Shown here: positions 33,424 through 46,851 of the stretch, one piece after another
How the letters are laid out: each line of letters begins with the position of its first letter
How positions within the stretch are numbered: the first letter of the stretch is position 1
From: Crotalaria pallida
Taxonomy: Eukaryota; Streptophyta; Magnoliopsida; Fabales; Fabaceae
Assembly: GCA_037953625.1 (NCBI GenBank)
Contig: CM075649.1
Span: 64,216,660 to 64,280,659, forward strand
DNA length: 64,000 nucleotides
Direction: 5' to 3'
Program-made: the position numbers and the translations under genes
Notes under the pieces: generated by a model
Told to the model about the DNA's origin: nothing
Database searches by the model: none
What the model saw: only the letters and a program-made list of their open reading frames with translations

Positions 33424-36400
33424 TTTATGGTATCAGAGCAGTTTCTTCCTTTCGGCCTGAGGGAAAGTTGTCCCAATCTCGCTGCGAACATTCTCATCTC
33501 GAGCTTCTCCTCTAAAGGTGAGACTTTTTTTTAGTAGAAATTGTAAATGATAAATGCTAGTGAGTAAGTTTATTTTTGCAAATGGGAAATAACAACAAGT
33601 ATTAAACTAAGAAATTTTAATGAAAGCTAAAAGAGGATCAAATTCTTTGGAAACTAAGCAAGATCCCTTAGTGATTCAAAGGATTGGATATTCTGAGTAT
33701 TCACCCAATTGCAAACAGGAAACCTAAGTGGTATGAACACGATTAGTCGAGAGCATAAAAGTTGAGTTTTTGGACTAATCGAAAGTTAAAGTTTTATGCA
33801 AAGGAAATCTGGTTAATGCTAAGGCATTCGAGCATGTAGTACAGGAACTCAATCGAATTGCGAGGGCTACTACCACCGATTAAATATAGTTTTGGAAATG
33901 GCCAATCCGACATTATATCTATTGGGAGGTGAAGTCACCGAAATTCAAAAGTTTGTGCACTATCGTGAATTTGCAAACGATTCCTTATGTATGAAACTTT
34001 AATGCCATTGATATGTTTTTCCTTGCTTCACTATGTTTAATTGTTTATGATTTGAATACATGCGTTTGACAACTAGTTTGGTATCAAAGTAGTCGGATGG
34101 AGATTTGAAATGGAACCATATGGATTTTATAAATTAGAATCTCGATGCTAATCTAATCAAGTGCTTAAATTCACATCGATTAGATTAGTATCTAGGAGAG
34201 CGAAAAATAATATTTAAAGTAAAGCAATAGTTGGTTCCATAGTTAATCTCGATTCAATTAACTGTGACCCCAAATGTGAAGCAAGCATTGAGTACTGACC
34301 AATTGAATTTGAACCGCACCAATTTGATTTGCGAATATAAAAGGACTTGTGCCTAACTTGGGGAAGCGGTTCGGATTCAATCGAAAGGTTCTCACAATAT
34401 GATTATATGCGGAATAGTTTAGCAATAAAGCAAGGGGACAGAAATTAGAGGTGGAATCAGGAGAATTGAAATAACTTCTTGCCCGATTATAATCTAAACG
34501 AGTGATTTATTTCACGTCGCTTAGATTAGAATCCACGAACAACAACAACAACTTTTATATCAGATTTGTAATTGACTCCACCACTAAAATAGTTCCGATA
34601 ACTTTAATACTAAACGAAAGCTAAGTTGGAGCTTCTAATGATTGAACTTGAACCCCAAGCTACAATAACAAAATTTTATAATGGAAAGAGGAATATTTAA
34701 TCGAAAAAGGGGTTAACATTCAATCTAGAGGTTCTCACGTTACTTTTGACTATTTGGATGGTAGTGCATTTGCATATACAAAAGTCTATGTTTAGGTGGA
34801 AATGAATTTAAATCTTCGAAAATGTTTTCAAATGATTTTGGGATTAATAACTTTACAATGCCATTTTTTTTTTTGTGTTTGGAAGTCCCAAATTATTTTC
34901 CACTAAGCATTGACTAAGAATGTTGTTTTGAAAATTGTGTTCAAGATGAAACTGAATTTTGTTTGTGTATTCTTGAGTGATATATGTGTTTGATAGTTCT
35001 ATGTGCAAAGTGAAATTTTTGCCGGATGCTTGTGAGTGTTTAAAATGAATTTCAAAAGTCGCACTGAACTACAATCATTCCAAATGGATCGTGAGGTCGC
35101 ACGATAAATTTTCAAAAATAGTAAGAAAAACAAGGATTTCTAAGTGATCGAGTAGTGAATTTTGTAACCAAGTCATACATCGGTCAAATAGGAATCCTTA
35201 TTATGCGACTCAAATCAATTCGGAATGAAAACTCGAATTTTAAACTTGAAGTAAAAAGGGAATGTAATTGCCTCAACCTTTGAAGATGAACTAAACTAAA
35301 TTTTTCCAAGTCCAAGGCATATTCCTTTTTCTTTGAGTTTACCCATCTTGAGTGCCCTTTCGCTCCTTCGTCTAGGTTCTTATGAAATTAGATGGGGGTA
35401 ACTCTCTATGGAGAGGTGCATGATTTAAAAGTTTAATCGAATTTTCAAATAAAGCAAATCGTTCCTCATTAAGAGAGGAACATCATGAGTAAAGAAAATT
35501 TTGTTTCTTTTATATAAACATAAAGTTGTTTTTCTAAGCATTCTTCTAGTGTGGGATCTTCTTCCTAACTTTTAAATCCCCATACCTAATGATTTTCAAA
35601 CCAGAGGTTTCAAGGACGTATGTGTGTAGTTAAGTGTTTTTGGGAAATCAGGGTTTTTATATAAAGTGGAAAACTAAGTTTTTGGGCTTAGGATATTTAT
35701 TTGACATGGAAAATTTGGCCTAATCACCCTAAGGTTGAATCATTGTTCATGTAACATTTCAAACCAATTGGAGCAAGTAATGTTTTAACTGAAATGAATT
35801 TAACGTGCTCTAATCGGTTTGGCAATTTTACACAACCTTGGGCTAAGTTTAGGTGTTGTCCCATTAAATTTTGAGGCCAATTGGAGTTTGTCTACTATTT
35901 TTAAGTGAATTTGAAGTAGGTTCACCCCCGACCATTACAATTCTTTGACAAAGTGGTCGTACGATCCAAAAATGAACCTTATGAACTCTGATTGACTTAA
36001 AAATTTACCATGATGTTCTTTTATGTACAGGGACACTACTTTCAAATTTCATAACATTAGAAAAGTGAATTGATGGAATGCATTTTGGTTGCAAACCATA
36101 TAAGTCCTATTCCCCGACCCCTATTTGGAACTGATTTTTCAATATGTGATGATTGTGTTTGTAGAGGTAGTGTTAGTCTTAAGTTAGACTAGGAATAGTT
36201 AGGATGGAAGCCAAGTTGAGTTTATGTTAGGGTTTGAGGTATAATATGTTGTGGATTGTGTTGTGTATGATTGAACCTTGTATGAAGCTTATACGATTTA
36301 TGTCTGGTTGAATGATGCTTGTGGCTAGTCAGGGCCTAGACATAGGACATAAGTGGTAGGTTTTGGGGTTAGAGTATAACCAACCCTTTAAGGTAAAGGT

Positions 36401-36821
36401 GTTCAGAGTGTTTTAGTGCCCTGTACAACCTTCGAAGTAGAATTTCGAAAGAAACCCAGTTGATCTTAGAAATCACTCCCAACTTCCTTGTGAAGTTAAA
36501 CCTGAGTCTAGAATCCCAGATTTATTTGGGAGTCTTGTTAGAGGGACTCCTAAAATAGTTAATTGAGAGAAGTGTAAACTTTAGCAAACCTCTTAGAGTC
36601 TCCACGTCGAGACTAACCAAATCAAACCATTGTCGGTACTCTTGTGAGTACAAGAGTTTTCTGGTGTACTCATGCTGAATGGTATGCCAAATTCCAAGTG
36701 GGGGAGTAGAACCAAAGTTAAGCAAGTTCCATAGCTTAGAAGTCTTCTTTCCGGGATGATTCTCCAATTAAGGACTTTAAGCGGAATTTCGGGGACGAAA
36801 TTCCAATAAGTGGGGAAGAAT
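33424..36821 (+). mobile_element. E1 internal domain, copy 2 (non-coding)
   Basis: Same length as copy 1 (3398 bp) and nearly identical by eye, with PBS at 33428-33439, hairpin at about 34148-34188 and polypurine tract at 36808-36821. No coding. Confidence 0.9.
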
Positions 36822-37275
36822 TGTAACATCTCTAATTTATTTTCCAAGCCTAATTAATGAATTAATAGGTTTATAGTGTAGAGAATAGGTTGATTTCCTG
36901 CTTAAGGAATTTTGTGAGCAAGGTGATTAATAATTTTAAGTACTAGGGGTTGCGTAGGGTGCATCGGTGGCAAGAAGTAGAATTATAGAAGTGAAATCGG
37001 GAGTTTAATCGGGGTTTTAAGTGTTAGAACTCGTCCGGTGAAAGAAAAATTAGGAATAAAATATCCATAGCTCTAAACCCAATCCCCACCGTTGGATGTG
37101 AAGTTTAGGATTTTAGGAAGCTTGTCTCAAAATTTGGGCAAGATCCAACGGTTATCGGAAAAGTTATGGCGTTTTGAAGTTAGGGCCCTCAAAACACGCC
37201 CAGGTGCACCAGGGCACGCCCCGGCGCGCTAGCCCCTCATTTGGTGCGCAACTCAGGTAGATCTGCGCCCAGGCG
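36822..37275 (+). repeat. E1 LTR3, left part
   Basis: First 454 bp of LTR3, ending in AGGCG (37271-37275). It is 15525 bp downstream of the same point in LTR2 and agrees with LTR2 at most sites that differ from LTR1. Confidence 0.9.
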
Positions 37276-37794
37276 TGTAACACCCCGATTTTCTTATTAT
37301 AAAAATACTCGGAAATAAAAATTTTGAACGTAATTAAGAAACCTTAAAAGTAATTTCTTCAAATAAAATACATGAATCAGAGTTTGCAATTTAAGCGGAT
37401 AACTTTAAAAGTTCGTTTACAAATTTAATTTATACAAAAGGTGGGGCACTTAATTACAATATAGAGCACATATACAAAACTCAGTTTCCTTTCTTCCGAC
37501 TTGTTCCGCTGCACACTCTGATCTCCAAGCATCTTGAATATGTACCTAAATTGTTATCCACTAAGGGTGAGATCTTTCACAGCACAGTGAATTAAAAGGA
37601 TAGTATACAATTCATAATAAAGACATAAGAATAATAATGAAACTAAAGATAGAGGCAACAACATCCTATCACACACACAATTCCCTTTCTATTCATAATT
37701 ATTTTAGACTCCCATTATCCATTTTAATCCACTGCTCGTTCTAACACTTTATCTCTTAACCATTTACACCTTTCATTCTCTTTATTCCCTTAAC

Positions 37795-37833
<39 letters not shown>

Positions 37834-39734
37834 TAATCCACAATCCACTTTCAGTCTCACCATTTAACAATTAAAACTTTAAATCACAATTAGAACATAT
37901 AGCACTTAGGTTGTTTAATAATCAATAACAAACAACAAATCAACAGAGAAACAACAACCAGTCGACATACACAGGTATGTCTCAGGGTGCAGTAAAATAA
38001 ATCATCTCCCTAGGGTTCTTCACTTCCTACTTTACCAATTTATCGAGAAATCACTTAATATAAACATTTATAAAAAATATCAAAGTTAAGAAAAATACAA
38101 GGACAACTCTAATTAACTACTAATTGCTACCTACACTCTAGTTTAATTATTAATCCCAAATCCTATTATAAATTCTAACTATCCCTAATTCAAAGTGAGG
38201 AAAGAGTCCCCCCTTACCAGTTGAAGAGTAGATGAGAAGGAGAGAGAGAGAGAGCTCCACCAAGCTCTTGAGATAAGCTCCCTAAGCTCTAAGCCTTTGC
38301 TCCATGGTCAATCCCAAACTCCCCTTAGAGATTGCCCAAATAAGAGAGAAGGATTGATAAGTTAGGGTTTTCAATTTGGGAATTGGGGAATTGAGAGATT
38401 GAGAGTGAAATTGGGGTTTTGGTTGATGGAGAATGATAGGGAGTTGATGGGGAATGATTATGGGGTGATGGGTTGAAGTTATTTGAGGTTGATTTGAAGA
38501 TATGAAGAGTTTGGGGGAAGAGAAGAAGGAAGGAACTCGAATGGGAGAAGAGGAAGAATGAAGAAAACACTTAAAATCGTGTTTTTAAGCTGTTTCAGCG
38601 TCTGTTAATCGATTAATCTGTTAATCGATTAATTCTTGAGCATCTTTCGGCCTTAATCGATTAATCTCAAGATTAATCGATTAACTTATGTGCACCCTTC
38701 GGCCTTAATCGATTAACTCAAGTGTTAATCGATTAACCAGTTCAGCCGACCATTCCTTTGCACTTCAAAGTGCCGTAACTTTTTCGTTAACCGTCGGATC
38801 TTGCTCAAATTTTGAGGCAAGCCTCCTAACACACTTATCTTAACATCCAACGGTGGAATTTGGGTTTGGAGCTATGGATATTTTATTTCTAATTTCCTAA
38901 GATCCTACGTTCATTAGGTCCTAATTACTCTTTAAAGATCCACTTCTAAACCAATTCTACTTCACCAAACCTACTCTTACTAAATCCTACATTCTAAACA
39001 CATTCTAAACATACACAAACATCACAATCATCATCACACAATTCTAAATCATGGAAGGACAAAACGAACAACCAACCGAATCCTATGCTTAACCTCTTCT
39101 TAAACACTCGATTTAACCCGATCGACTTAAGGCAACCCTATAACCACTTAACTCTAATAACAATTACTCTCGAGGCGTAACCAATAGGATCGAGTTGATC
39201 ACAATTGCCTCGCACATCTATCGGATTCCGGAACTCAATCGAAATGTGAGTTCGAGGGAATTCTCCGAGCACGAGCTCTAAGGTCCATCCTTATATTCAA
39301 GGCTCTACTCCAGGATTCTCACTCCACTCACTCTAGCGATATTGAGGCACTAAACGACACTTATATGGACTATTGAACACTCAAAGTCCTAACCGCACGA
39401 TCGTAACCACGCCAATCTAAACTTAAACCAATTACCCTTCGACTATAACTAACGACTTCTAGAACACTTCTCTACCCGTCCTAACGATGCTACCACATAA
39501 TCAACATACACATACACACAAGGACACAAGCACCAATACTAACACCTAGGAATGCACACAAACACACATTACTCATACATCTATTAGAGAAACGTTTATA
39601 AACAGTTATACATATACATATTTAGATTCAACATAATAATATACATATAAGAAAATAGTTGAAAATCATCCTTCACGTGTAAATAATATAATTGTAATTA
39701 TAATTATTAGGTTAATAAAAATGAGGATGTTACA
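37276..39734 (-). repeat. E2 copy 2, 3' LTR
   Basis: 2459 bp. The palindrome array lies at 38605-38736, and an (AT)n(GT)n tract at 37795-37832 has a different AT:GT ratio from copy 1. Confidence 0.9.
38605..38736. repeat. Palindrome array TTAATCGATTAA in E2 copy 2, 3' LTR
   Basis: Six copies with the same layout as 23098-23229, including the shortened first step. Confidence 0.93.
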
Positions 39735-42700
39735 ATTCTCCCCCACTTAAAAGAATTTCGTCCCCGAAATTCACTCTTTGAAAAACATTTGAAAAGAATG
39801 GGAGGAGACTCTATTATAAATTGCTTTGATTAAAACCTTTTAAAGTTAACAAAATACTCATAGTTTCAAAAATAGTTTGGTCTATCATGGTAAAATCATA
39901 AGAGCAAGAATAACGGTTTCTCAGAATTTCCACAATCTTAAATTCTACCGCTATGGGTGCTCCCCCACTTAGGCTTGCGTTAACCTGGTAAATTCAACTA
40001 GTTCTAGCTTTGGTTCTACTTAGTAGGTGCTAAACTTTTCTCATCCTTAGGTACCCTAAAGGTTGTTGGGTTTTAGCGAGACGAGGTAACCCCTTTCTCG
40101 CTAATGCTTCCTTTTCCCCGAACTTGCATGAAAATCAATCAGAAGTTCCCTGATGATTCTCATGCCATGGTTAGGTTCTAACTTCAAAGTACTTTCTAGT
40201 CTTTGTGGTCTGTCCTACGAAGGCATGGTTTACAATTCTATGTCCTCTTGGTTGGGTTCTTTAGTTTAGGTATGTGATGACACTCCCACCCATTGATTCA
40301 CTCCGGCAATATAGGTTTGAAAGCTAGCTAACTATTTGGTCTCTCTTAAGTCTCGGAAAATTAGAGAGTACTAGGATGTGTTACTTATGGGTTAGTCGGT
40401 TATTGGAATTAGGATTTTGGTTTTGGGCTTACTATCTTCCTTATGGTACACACTGTTCCATGCTAACCTAGCATACTCACGGGGTAGGAAACACAACTCT
40501 AGTCCTTATGTGACAAGGTTTTGGCACACGTTACTTCACTCGGTTTTCAAACAAAAAGTTTGATGGTTCTTTGGTTTGGTAGTTCGCTAAATTGGCTACT
40601 TTTCGTTGGTGTTACGGTTCTCCTGTGGGCTTTACGGGAAGATTCAAATTGTAGAGCTTCCGAGAAATACTTTATGAAGATAAAGTAAAGAAAACAAAAC
40701 TTACACATAGTTGCAGGAATATATCTATACACAAACACAAATATTCCATGAAAATATGTATACATATACAAACACATAAATATATAATGAAAATATTCGC
40801 ATATACGCTATTATTCATATTTTCAAAACTTAGTTCAAAAACCCTTTTTAAACAATTCAAGGAAACAATTGATATACCTATATTTTAATCATCTTAAATC
40901 TTAAAATAAGGTTTTTACTTATATCGGAAAGTAGTTTAGAAAAAGAAGGAGATTAAAATTCTAAAACTTAGTAACTTTTAAAATAGGTTGGAGTTAGTGC
41001 ACCAGGTGTCAAGCAATTCATTCAACCACACATGACAACAACCACACAACACCACCATTAAGATAACCAATCAAACCTATATACGTAAACATATACCTAT
41101 ACCAATCTCCCAATTGAACTTAAATCCTTGGTTTTGCTTAACTGGAAATTCTTTGGTTTTTCATAAATTCAGTTATCACCATTCGGGGTTTAAGTTCAAC
41201 TGACAGGATTCCACGCTTGACTTTCGTTTAATGTTGAAGTTATCGAACTCAATTCAGTAGTGAGAACCAACCACAAGTTAAATATAAAAATTTTAACGGT
41301 TTTCTTAGATTTTAATCTATCCGATGTCAACTAAGTCATTCGGCTAGATTAGAATCGCAAAAATAACTTATTTGATTTTCATGGTTCCACTCAAATCTTT
41401 GTTCACTTGGTTTAACACTAAATTAATCCACATCCGAACACATTTCGAGGACCTCTCGATTGAATTCGAATCGCTTTCCAACTTAGGCAAAGAGTTTCTT
41501 TTATTCTTTCAAATTTTTAATTGGACTAGTTTGGCGGTTCGAATCCGATCGATTAGTTCTCGCTTTCTATCTCATTCTTGGTGTCATAACTATTTGAATC
41601 GAGATTAGTAATGGAATCGACCGTTAGCTTAATTTAAATCCTATTTTTCATTCTCTTTGATTCCAATCCAATCGATGTGAACTTAGTCGCTCGATTGGAT
41701 TAGGATCGAAGTCATGATTCATTCAAATCGGACGGTTCCATTTCCAATCGCAATCCAATTACTTTGACACTGCACATTCCATACACATACATCCAAAACA
41801 TACACAAATGCACATAATCAAACAAAGAGGGAACAATAAACAATTGGGCACTAAGGTTTTATACACCGAAAATCGTTTACTAATTCATAGAAGTGCACGA
41901 ATTCCTAGATTTCGACGACTTCACCTCCCGGTAAATGTAATGTCGGATTGGCCAATTCCCACACTACATTAAATCGGTGGTAGTAGCCCTCGCTATCCAA
42001 TGAATTCCCGTACCACGATTTCAACTGCCTTGGCGTTGTTCGGATTTCCTTTGTATACAACTTATGCATTCCTTAGCTTAACACTTAAGACACTTCTACT
42101 CTCACCCATCACCTAATACCACTTAGGTTTGTGGTTTGCAATGGGAAGCGCTTACAACATTAAAAAATTTCCAAGTTTTCTCCGTTTATCACTTGTTCGC
42201 ATTTCCCTTTGCAAACTTAAACCGACCCTTTTTCTCTTAACACCATGCACTCCATATATTTATATATATATATATATATATATACATATACTCACCCCTA
42301 TGATAACTATTCGCAGACAACTCCTAATTACAAAGAATCAGTTACAGTCTATCGTGCACCAGACAATATTCTAAGTACGATGCAAATGCAATGCGATGCA
42401 AATGCCATGCGATGCTAATGCAATGCAGAAACAATTCATTTTCCTTTACTTTCCACTTCAAAACACTTTTACTTTTCATGCAATGCAATGCAATGCACCT
42501 CACTTCTCCCTCTTGTACATTTTGCTTCACATTCTCCCCGAAGGAGGGTTCCTCACACAATGTACCAATTTTTTTAACAATTTTTTAACTTTATAACTTT
42601 ATTGACATTGTACTTCTCGTTCTCCCCGAAGGAGCGTTCCTCATACAATGCCCACTTTTACTTTAAAAACTTTATTGGCATTGCGCTTCACATTCTCCCC

Positions 42701-43581
42701 GCAGGAGGGTTCCTCACGCAACTTTTAACAATCTTGACTTTATGCGCATTGCACTTCACATTCTCCCCGCAGGAGGGTTCCTCGTGCAATGCACCACTTT
42801 TAACAATTTTACCTTTTTTAACCTTTTTATAAAATTCCCACTTTTCCTCACCCCACTTGCCCCTCCACTCTGGGGAAAACCGGCCAGGAGTAAGCATTTC
42901 TCAACCCCTAGTTGGGTGCTTCACCTCCACTTAGGAAGGTCCCTCGCTCACCCGCTTGCACAACACTTCACCTCCACTGCGGAAGGTCCCTCATGTAATT
43001 TGGTTTGATTTGGCCAAATTGGCTTTAGCAGAAATCACCCTCACTAGCCAAAACGAGCCAAAGTGATGGAATTATCCCGGTTTGCGTGGAACCAACCCCC
43101 AATACGGGTAGCGAACCCGTATCCTTTGCAGGATCAAAGTTCCCCAAGATAATCCCATAATTCACTCTTGCCCTCATCAATCGATAAACGACGTAAGTTT
43201 TCCCCGTACCTAAGGTCCACCTTTCTCCATGAATGCACGTGTTTCTAGTTCGTTTTAGGGGTTGTAATTATTCTTTCTTTATTTATATAGATTCATTGGG
43301 AGGGCTTTTCTAGCCTAAAATGCTTGGCCATATGATGCAACATTCACATTTAAAGATGCACACACTTATTCACAAACATTTAGCAACCCATATGCACATA
43401 TGTTCCTAGTTATGCCTAACAATTTCATCAAACATATGCGACAAACACTTAACATTAACACTTTTTGCACAAAATTCTATAAGTCTCACCTTTATTCAAT
43501 AAACTTGAGATTAGAGTGTTTGCAGCGGATTCGGGATTACCTTCCCTCAGGTCGAAAGGAAGAACTGCTCTGATACCATAT
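39735..43581 (-). mobile_element. E2 copy 2 internal domain (non-coding)
   Basis: Near-identical to 24228-28062; no long open frame. A TA-rich microsatellite near 42255-42285 is longer than at 26745-26765. PBS 43567-43578. Confidence 0.88.
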
Positions 43582-44100
43582 TGTAACACCCCGATTTTCT
43601 TATTATAAAAATACTCGGAAATAAAAATTTTGAACGTAATTAAGAAAACTTAAAAGTAATTTCTTCAAATAAAATACATGAATCAGAGTTTGCAATTTAA
43701 GCGGATAACTTTAAAAGTTTGTTTACAAATTTAATTTATACAAAAGGTGGGGCACTTAATTACAATATAGAGCACATATACAAAACTCAGTTTCCTTTCT
43801 TCCGACTTGTTCCGCTGCACACTCTGATCTCCAAGCATCTTGAATATGTACCTAAATTGTTATCCACTAAGGGTGAGATCTTTCACAGCACAGTGAATTA
43901 AAAGGATAGTATACAATTCATAATAAAGACATAAGAATAATAATCAAACTAAAGATAGGGACAAAAACATCCTATCACACACACAATTCCCTTTCTATTC
44001 ATAATTATTTTAGACTCCCATTATCCATTTTAATCCACTGCTCGTTCTAACACTTTATCTCTTAACCATTTACACCTTTCATTCTCTTTATTCCCTTAAC

Positions 44101-44137
<37 letters not shown>

Positions 44138-44286
44138 TAATCCACAATCCACTTTCAGTCTCACCATTTAACAATTAAAACATTAAATGACAATTAGAAC
44201 ATATAGCACTTAGGTTGTTTAATAATCAATAACAAACAACAAATCAACAGAGAAACAACAACCAGTCGACATACACAGGTATGTCT
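43582..44286 (-). repeat. E2 copy 2, 5' LTR, left part
   Basis: Runs from the LTR terminus to the copia insertion. It ends in the GACATAC-ACAG-GTATGTC hairpin plus T; TGTCT (44282-44286) is the left target duplication of the copia element. Confidence 0.92.
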
Positions 44287-44420
44287 TGTTGGAAACCAAC
44301 AAGCGGCTCAATATAGTCTAGAGGGGGGGTGAATAGAATATTGAAGCCTTATTACAGATTTTTCGTCCACCTAAGAGAATGGTTTTATGAAAATAAGTTT
44401 TCTTAAAAATTCAAGTCAGA

Positions 44421-44608
44421 TTACTCGAGTAACTGAAGTCTTCACTCGAGTAATACGCAAGCAAAAATAATTTCACTCGAGTATTCAGCAAATCACTCGA
44501 GTATTACGAAAGCTATTTTTAAATCACTCGAGTAACAGAAAACCTACTCGAGTATTGTTCATAAACTGAAAGCAGATTACTCGAGTGACAAGAACTTTAC
44601 TCGAGTAA
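44421..44608. repeat. Palindrome array TTACTCGAGTAA, 8 copies, copia 3' LTR
   Basis: Starts at 44421, 44442, 44473, 44493, 44524, 44544, 44577 and 44597 (steps 21, 31, 20, 31, 20, 33, 20). Variants begin TCACTCGAG or CTACTCGAG. The right LTR has the same array at 51968-52155. Confidence 0.95.
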
Positions 44609-45395
44609 ACTGGGTAAAATTCAATTAAAACTCAGTTTTCAATGGAGTTCTTCAAGAATTACAATGCTATGATGATTCAACAAATTATAAATGATTAATA
44701 TGAACAATTTCAAGTAATATTAACATACAATTTTAGATCAATTGAGTAGAATTAAAATAACCCCAATTCTAACCTAAAAATGCAATTGTTAATGAATTAA
44801 AGTAATACAAGGAATGAAAATAAAAGAGACACAAGGATTTATCCTGGTTCACTTTCACCCACTTGAAAGCTACTCCAGTCCCCTCTTGAATCAAGAGAGA
44901 TTCTTCACTAGAAATCTTCAAATGTAGATTTTACAATGTTTTAAGATGCAACTAGATTCTTAGTTCTCCTATCTTAAAACCCAACTCAAAGTGTGTACCA
45001 AACACTTTGATCTAATCTACCCCTTTTGAGAATTCTAGATTTCCTTGCTAATTGATTGAAGATGCTTCCAACCAATCCTCTTTTCTTGCTTTGATTTGAT
45101 CCTCAAAGTCTTCCTTGTGAGATTCTTCACTTGTGTTGAAACTTCAATGATGCAATCACAAATTGCAAATCTTCAACAACCACTAAGAACAAAATTATGA
45201 TCTCAAGAATATTTGAACAATGAGAGAAATAGAGTGAAGAATGAAAAGTTTCTTGTTGAATCTTGATAGCTCTTGAAAGATGTAAAATAGCTCTTGAATT
45301 GCTTTTGAAAGTGTATAGAAAATTGTAAGAATGAATGTATGTTCCTATGAAAGAGAAAATTAAGTTCTTTTAAAATTTTCCAAACACTGATTGAA

Positions 45396-45532
45396 TTACT
45401 CGAGTAAACCATATAACTTCACTCGATTAAAACATGTCAGATTAAGTTACTCGAGTGATGTGTAAACCATTACTCGATTAACCTGAAATGACATAAATTA
45501 CTCGAGTGATCCAATACTCATTACTCGAGTAA
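45396..45532. repeat. Second palindrome array, 6 copies, copia 3' LTR
   Basis: Starts at 45396, 45419, 45447, 45470, 45498 and 45521 (steps 23, 28, 23, 28, 23, again a 51-bp dimer). Some copies read ACTCGATTAA, intermediate to the E2 motif. Right LTR counterpart 52943-53079. Confidence 0.93.
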
Positions 45533-45833
45533 ACTGATCAGAATCTGAATAAAAACAAGGTTTTTCTAAAAGGATTTTCACAAAACTTTTAATAGAGCTA
45601 TTTAATCAAGATTTAAGATTTAAAGTATCTTCACTCTTAATCAGACATTATTTAAATATTCTTAAAATCACCTAAGCTACCCACACCAATGAGATGCATT
45701 GCATAAAATAAAGATTACATTGAAATAGAATTAATAAAAATCCTAATTCTAATCTTCATGTGGTGTAGCTTGCTTGTTGCCAATGTTGTTGCTTGGAGAG
45801 AGATTGTTAGCATCAAAACATGAGAATCCTACA

Positions 45834-45848
45834 AACTCCCCCTTTTTG
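45834..45848 (-). other. Polypurine tract of the copia element
   Basis: CAAAAAGGGGGAGTT on the minus strand, adjacent to the 3' LTR start TGTAGGATTC. Confidence 0.85.
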
Positions 45849-46851
45849 ATGATGACAAACCTCCTTTTCAATTAAGCACTAAGTTTTAACATACTCCCTC
45901 TAAATGTAAAACACCTAGGAAAGATAATAAAACTTAACCTACAAGAACAACATCAACAAAATATTCTCCCCCTTTTGGCATCATTAAAAAGATAAGAATT
46001 GTGAGAAAAGTCCTTTGCCAAAAGTGAAATGTAAGTAGTACACAATGGTATATAAAAAAAATAACAATAAAGACAATACCAAAATAAACCACAATAGTGC
46101 CACAACGAGTATAAACGCACAACGAATATAGCACCATAATCCATAATATCAGAGTATCACACTACGCAGCAAATCATAGTGTAAAGCAAAAAGACATCAA
46201 CCATAGCAGATAATCAAACAAAACTAACCAAACTAGGCCATACAGAAGGCCCTAAAACATAGTAGCAACAGAGTCATAAACATGAAAAAGAAACATAAAC
46301 AGAACATAAAGAGAGAGAATGAGGCGAGAAAATGAAACAGGTTGCAACAGTTCAGCCTTTCAAATTATGTAAGTTACTCGAGTAATGTTCATGCGTTACT
46401 CGAGTGATTCGAGCAGTAATCGAGTGAAAAGAAAAAATGTTACTCGAGTATGCCGAAAGTTAAAAAGTTTTCACTCGAGTGATGGATGAACTAATCGAGT
46501 GATACGAAAGTCATTTTAAAATTAATCGAGTGACAGACAGAATCACTCGAGTAATACGAAAGAGATTTTAAAATTACTCGAGTGAAATATCTGTTACTCG
46601 AGTGAACTGTCCAGAATTTTAAAAATTTCAATTTTTCATGCAAAATCATTTGTCATGCACAAACACATAGTAACACTTAGCATTTAGCAAGTAACACACA
46701 TACAAATAAAGCAATTAACATATTATAGAAAACATACACACATAACTACATATCAAAAAAGTGAAGAAACACTTTAATAAGATACAACAACTCAAAATAC
46801 AAATCACATTGAAATAGGCTTGAAGGTGATTTCTAAAAGCATCAAATACAA
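45849..46851 (-). other. Copia non-coding region between pol and 3' LTR
   Basis: About 1 kb without a credible frame. In SIRE-like elements an env-like gene may occupy this place; none is seen here. It holds a third palindrome array at 46374-46605. Confidence 0.7.
46374..46605. repeat. Palindrome array inside the copia 3' region, 10 copies
   Basis: Starts at 46374, 46396, 46416, 46440, 46471, 46491, 46522, 46543, 46574 and 46594; steps 22, 20, 24, 31, 20, 31, 21, 31, 20. Variants include TTAATCGAGTGA and CTAATCGAGTGA, bridging the copia and E2 consensus words. Confidence 0.93.

Larger units (their letters stand above)
44287..45833 (-). repeat. Copia 3' LTR
   Basis: TGTAGGATTC...TTCCAACA on the minus strand. 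It contains two palindrome arrays, 44421-44608 and 45396-45532, and is flanked by the polypurine tract at 45834. Confidence 0.95.

Noticed and set aside
45934..46144. Possible env-like gene after copia pol
   Set aside because: Only short hydrophobic frames of 63-67 residues, overlapping each other; no signal peptide/coiled-coil arrangement of SIRE env-like proteins.
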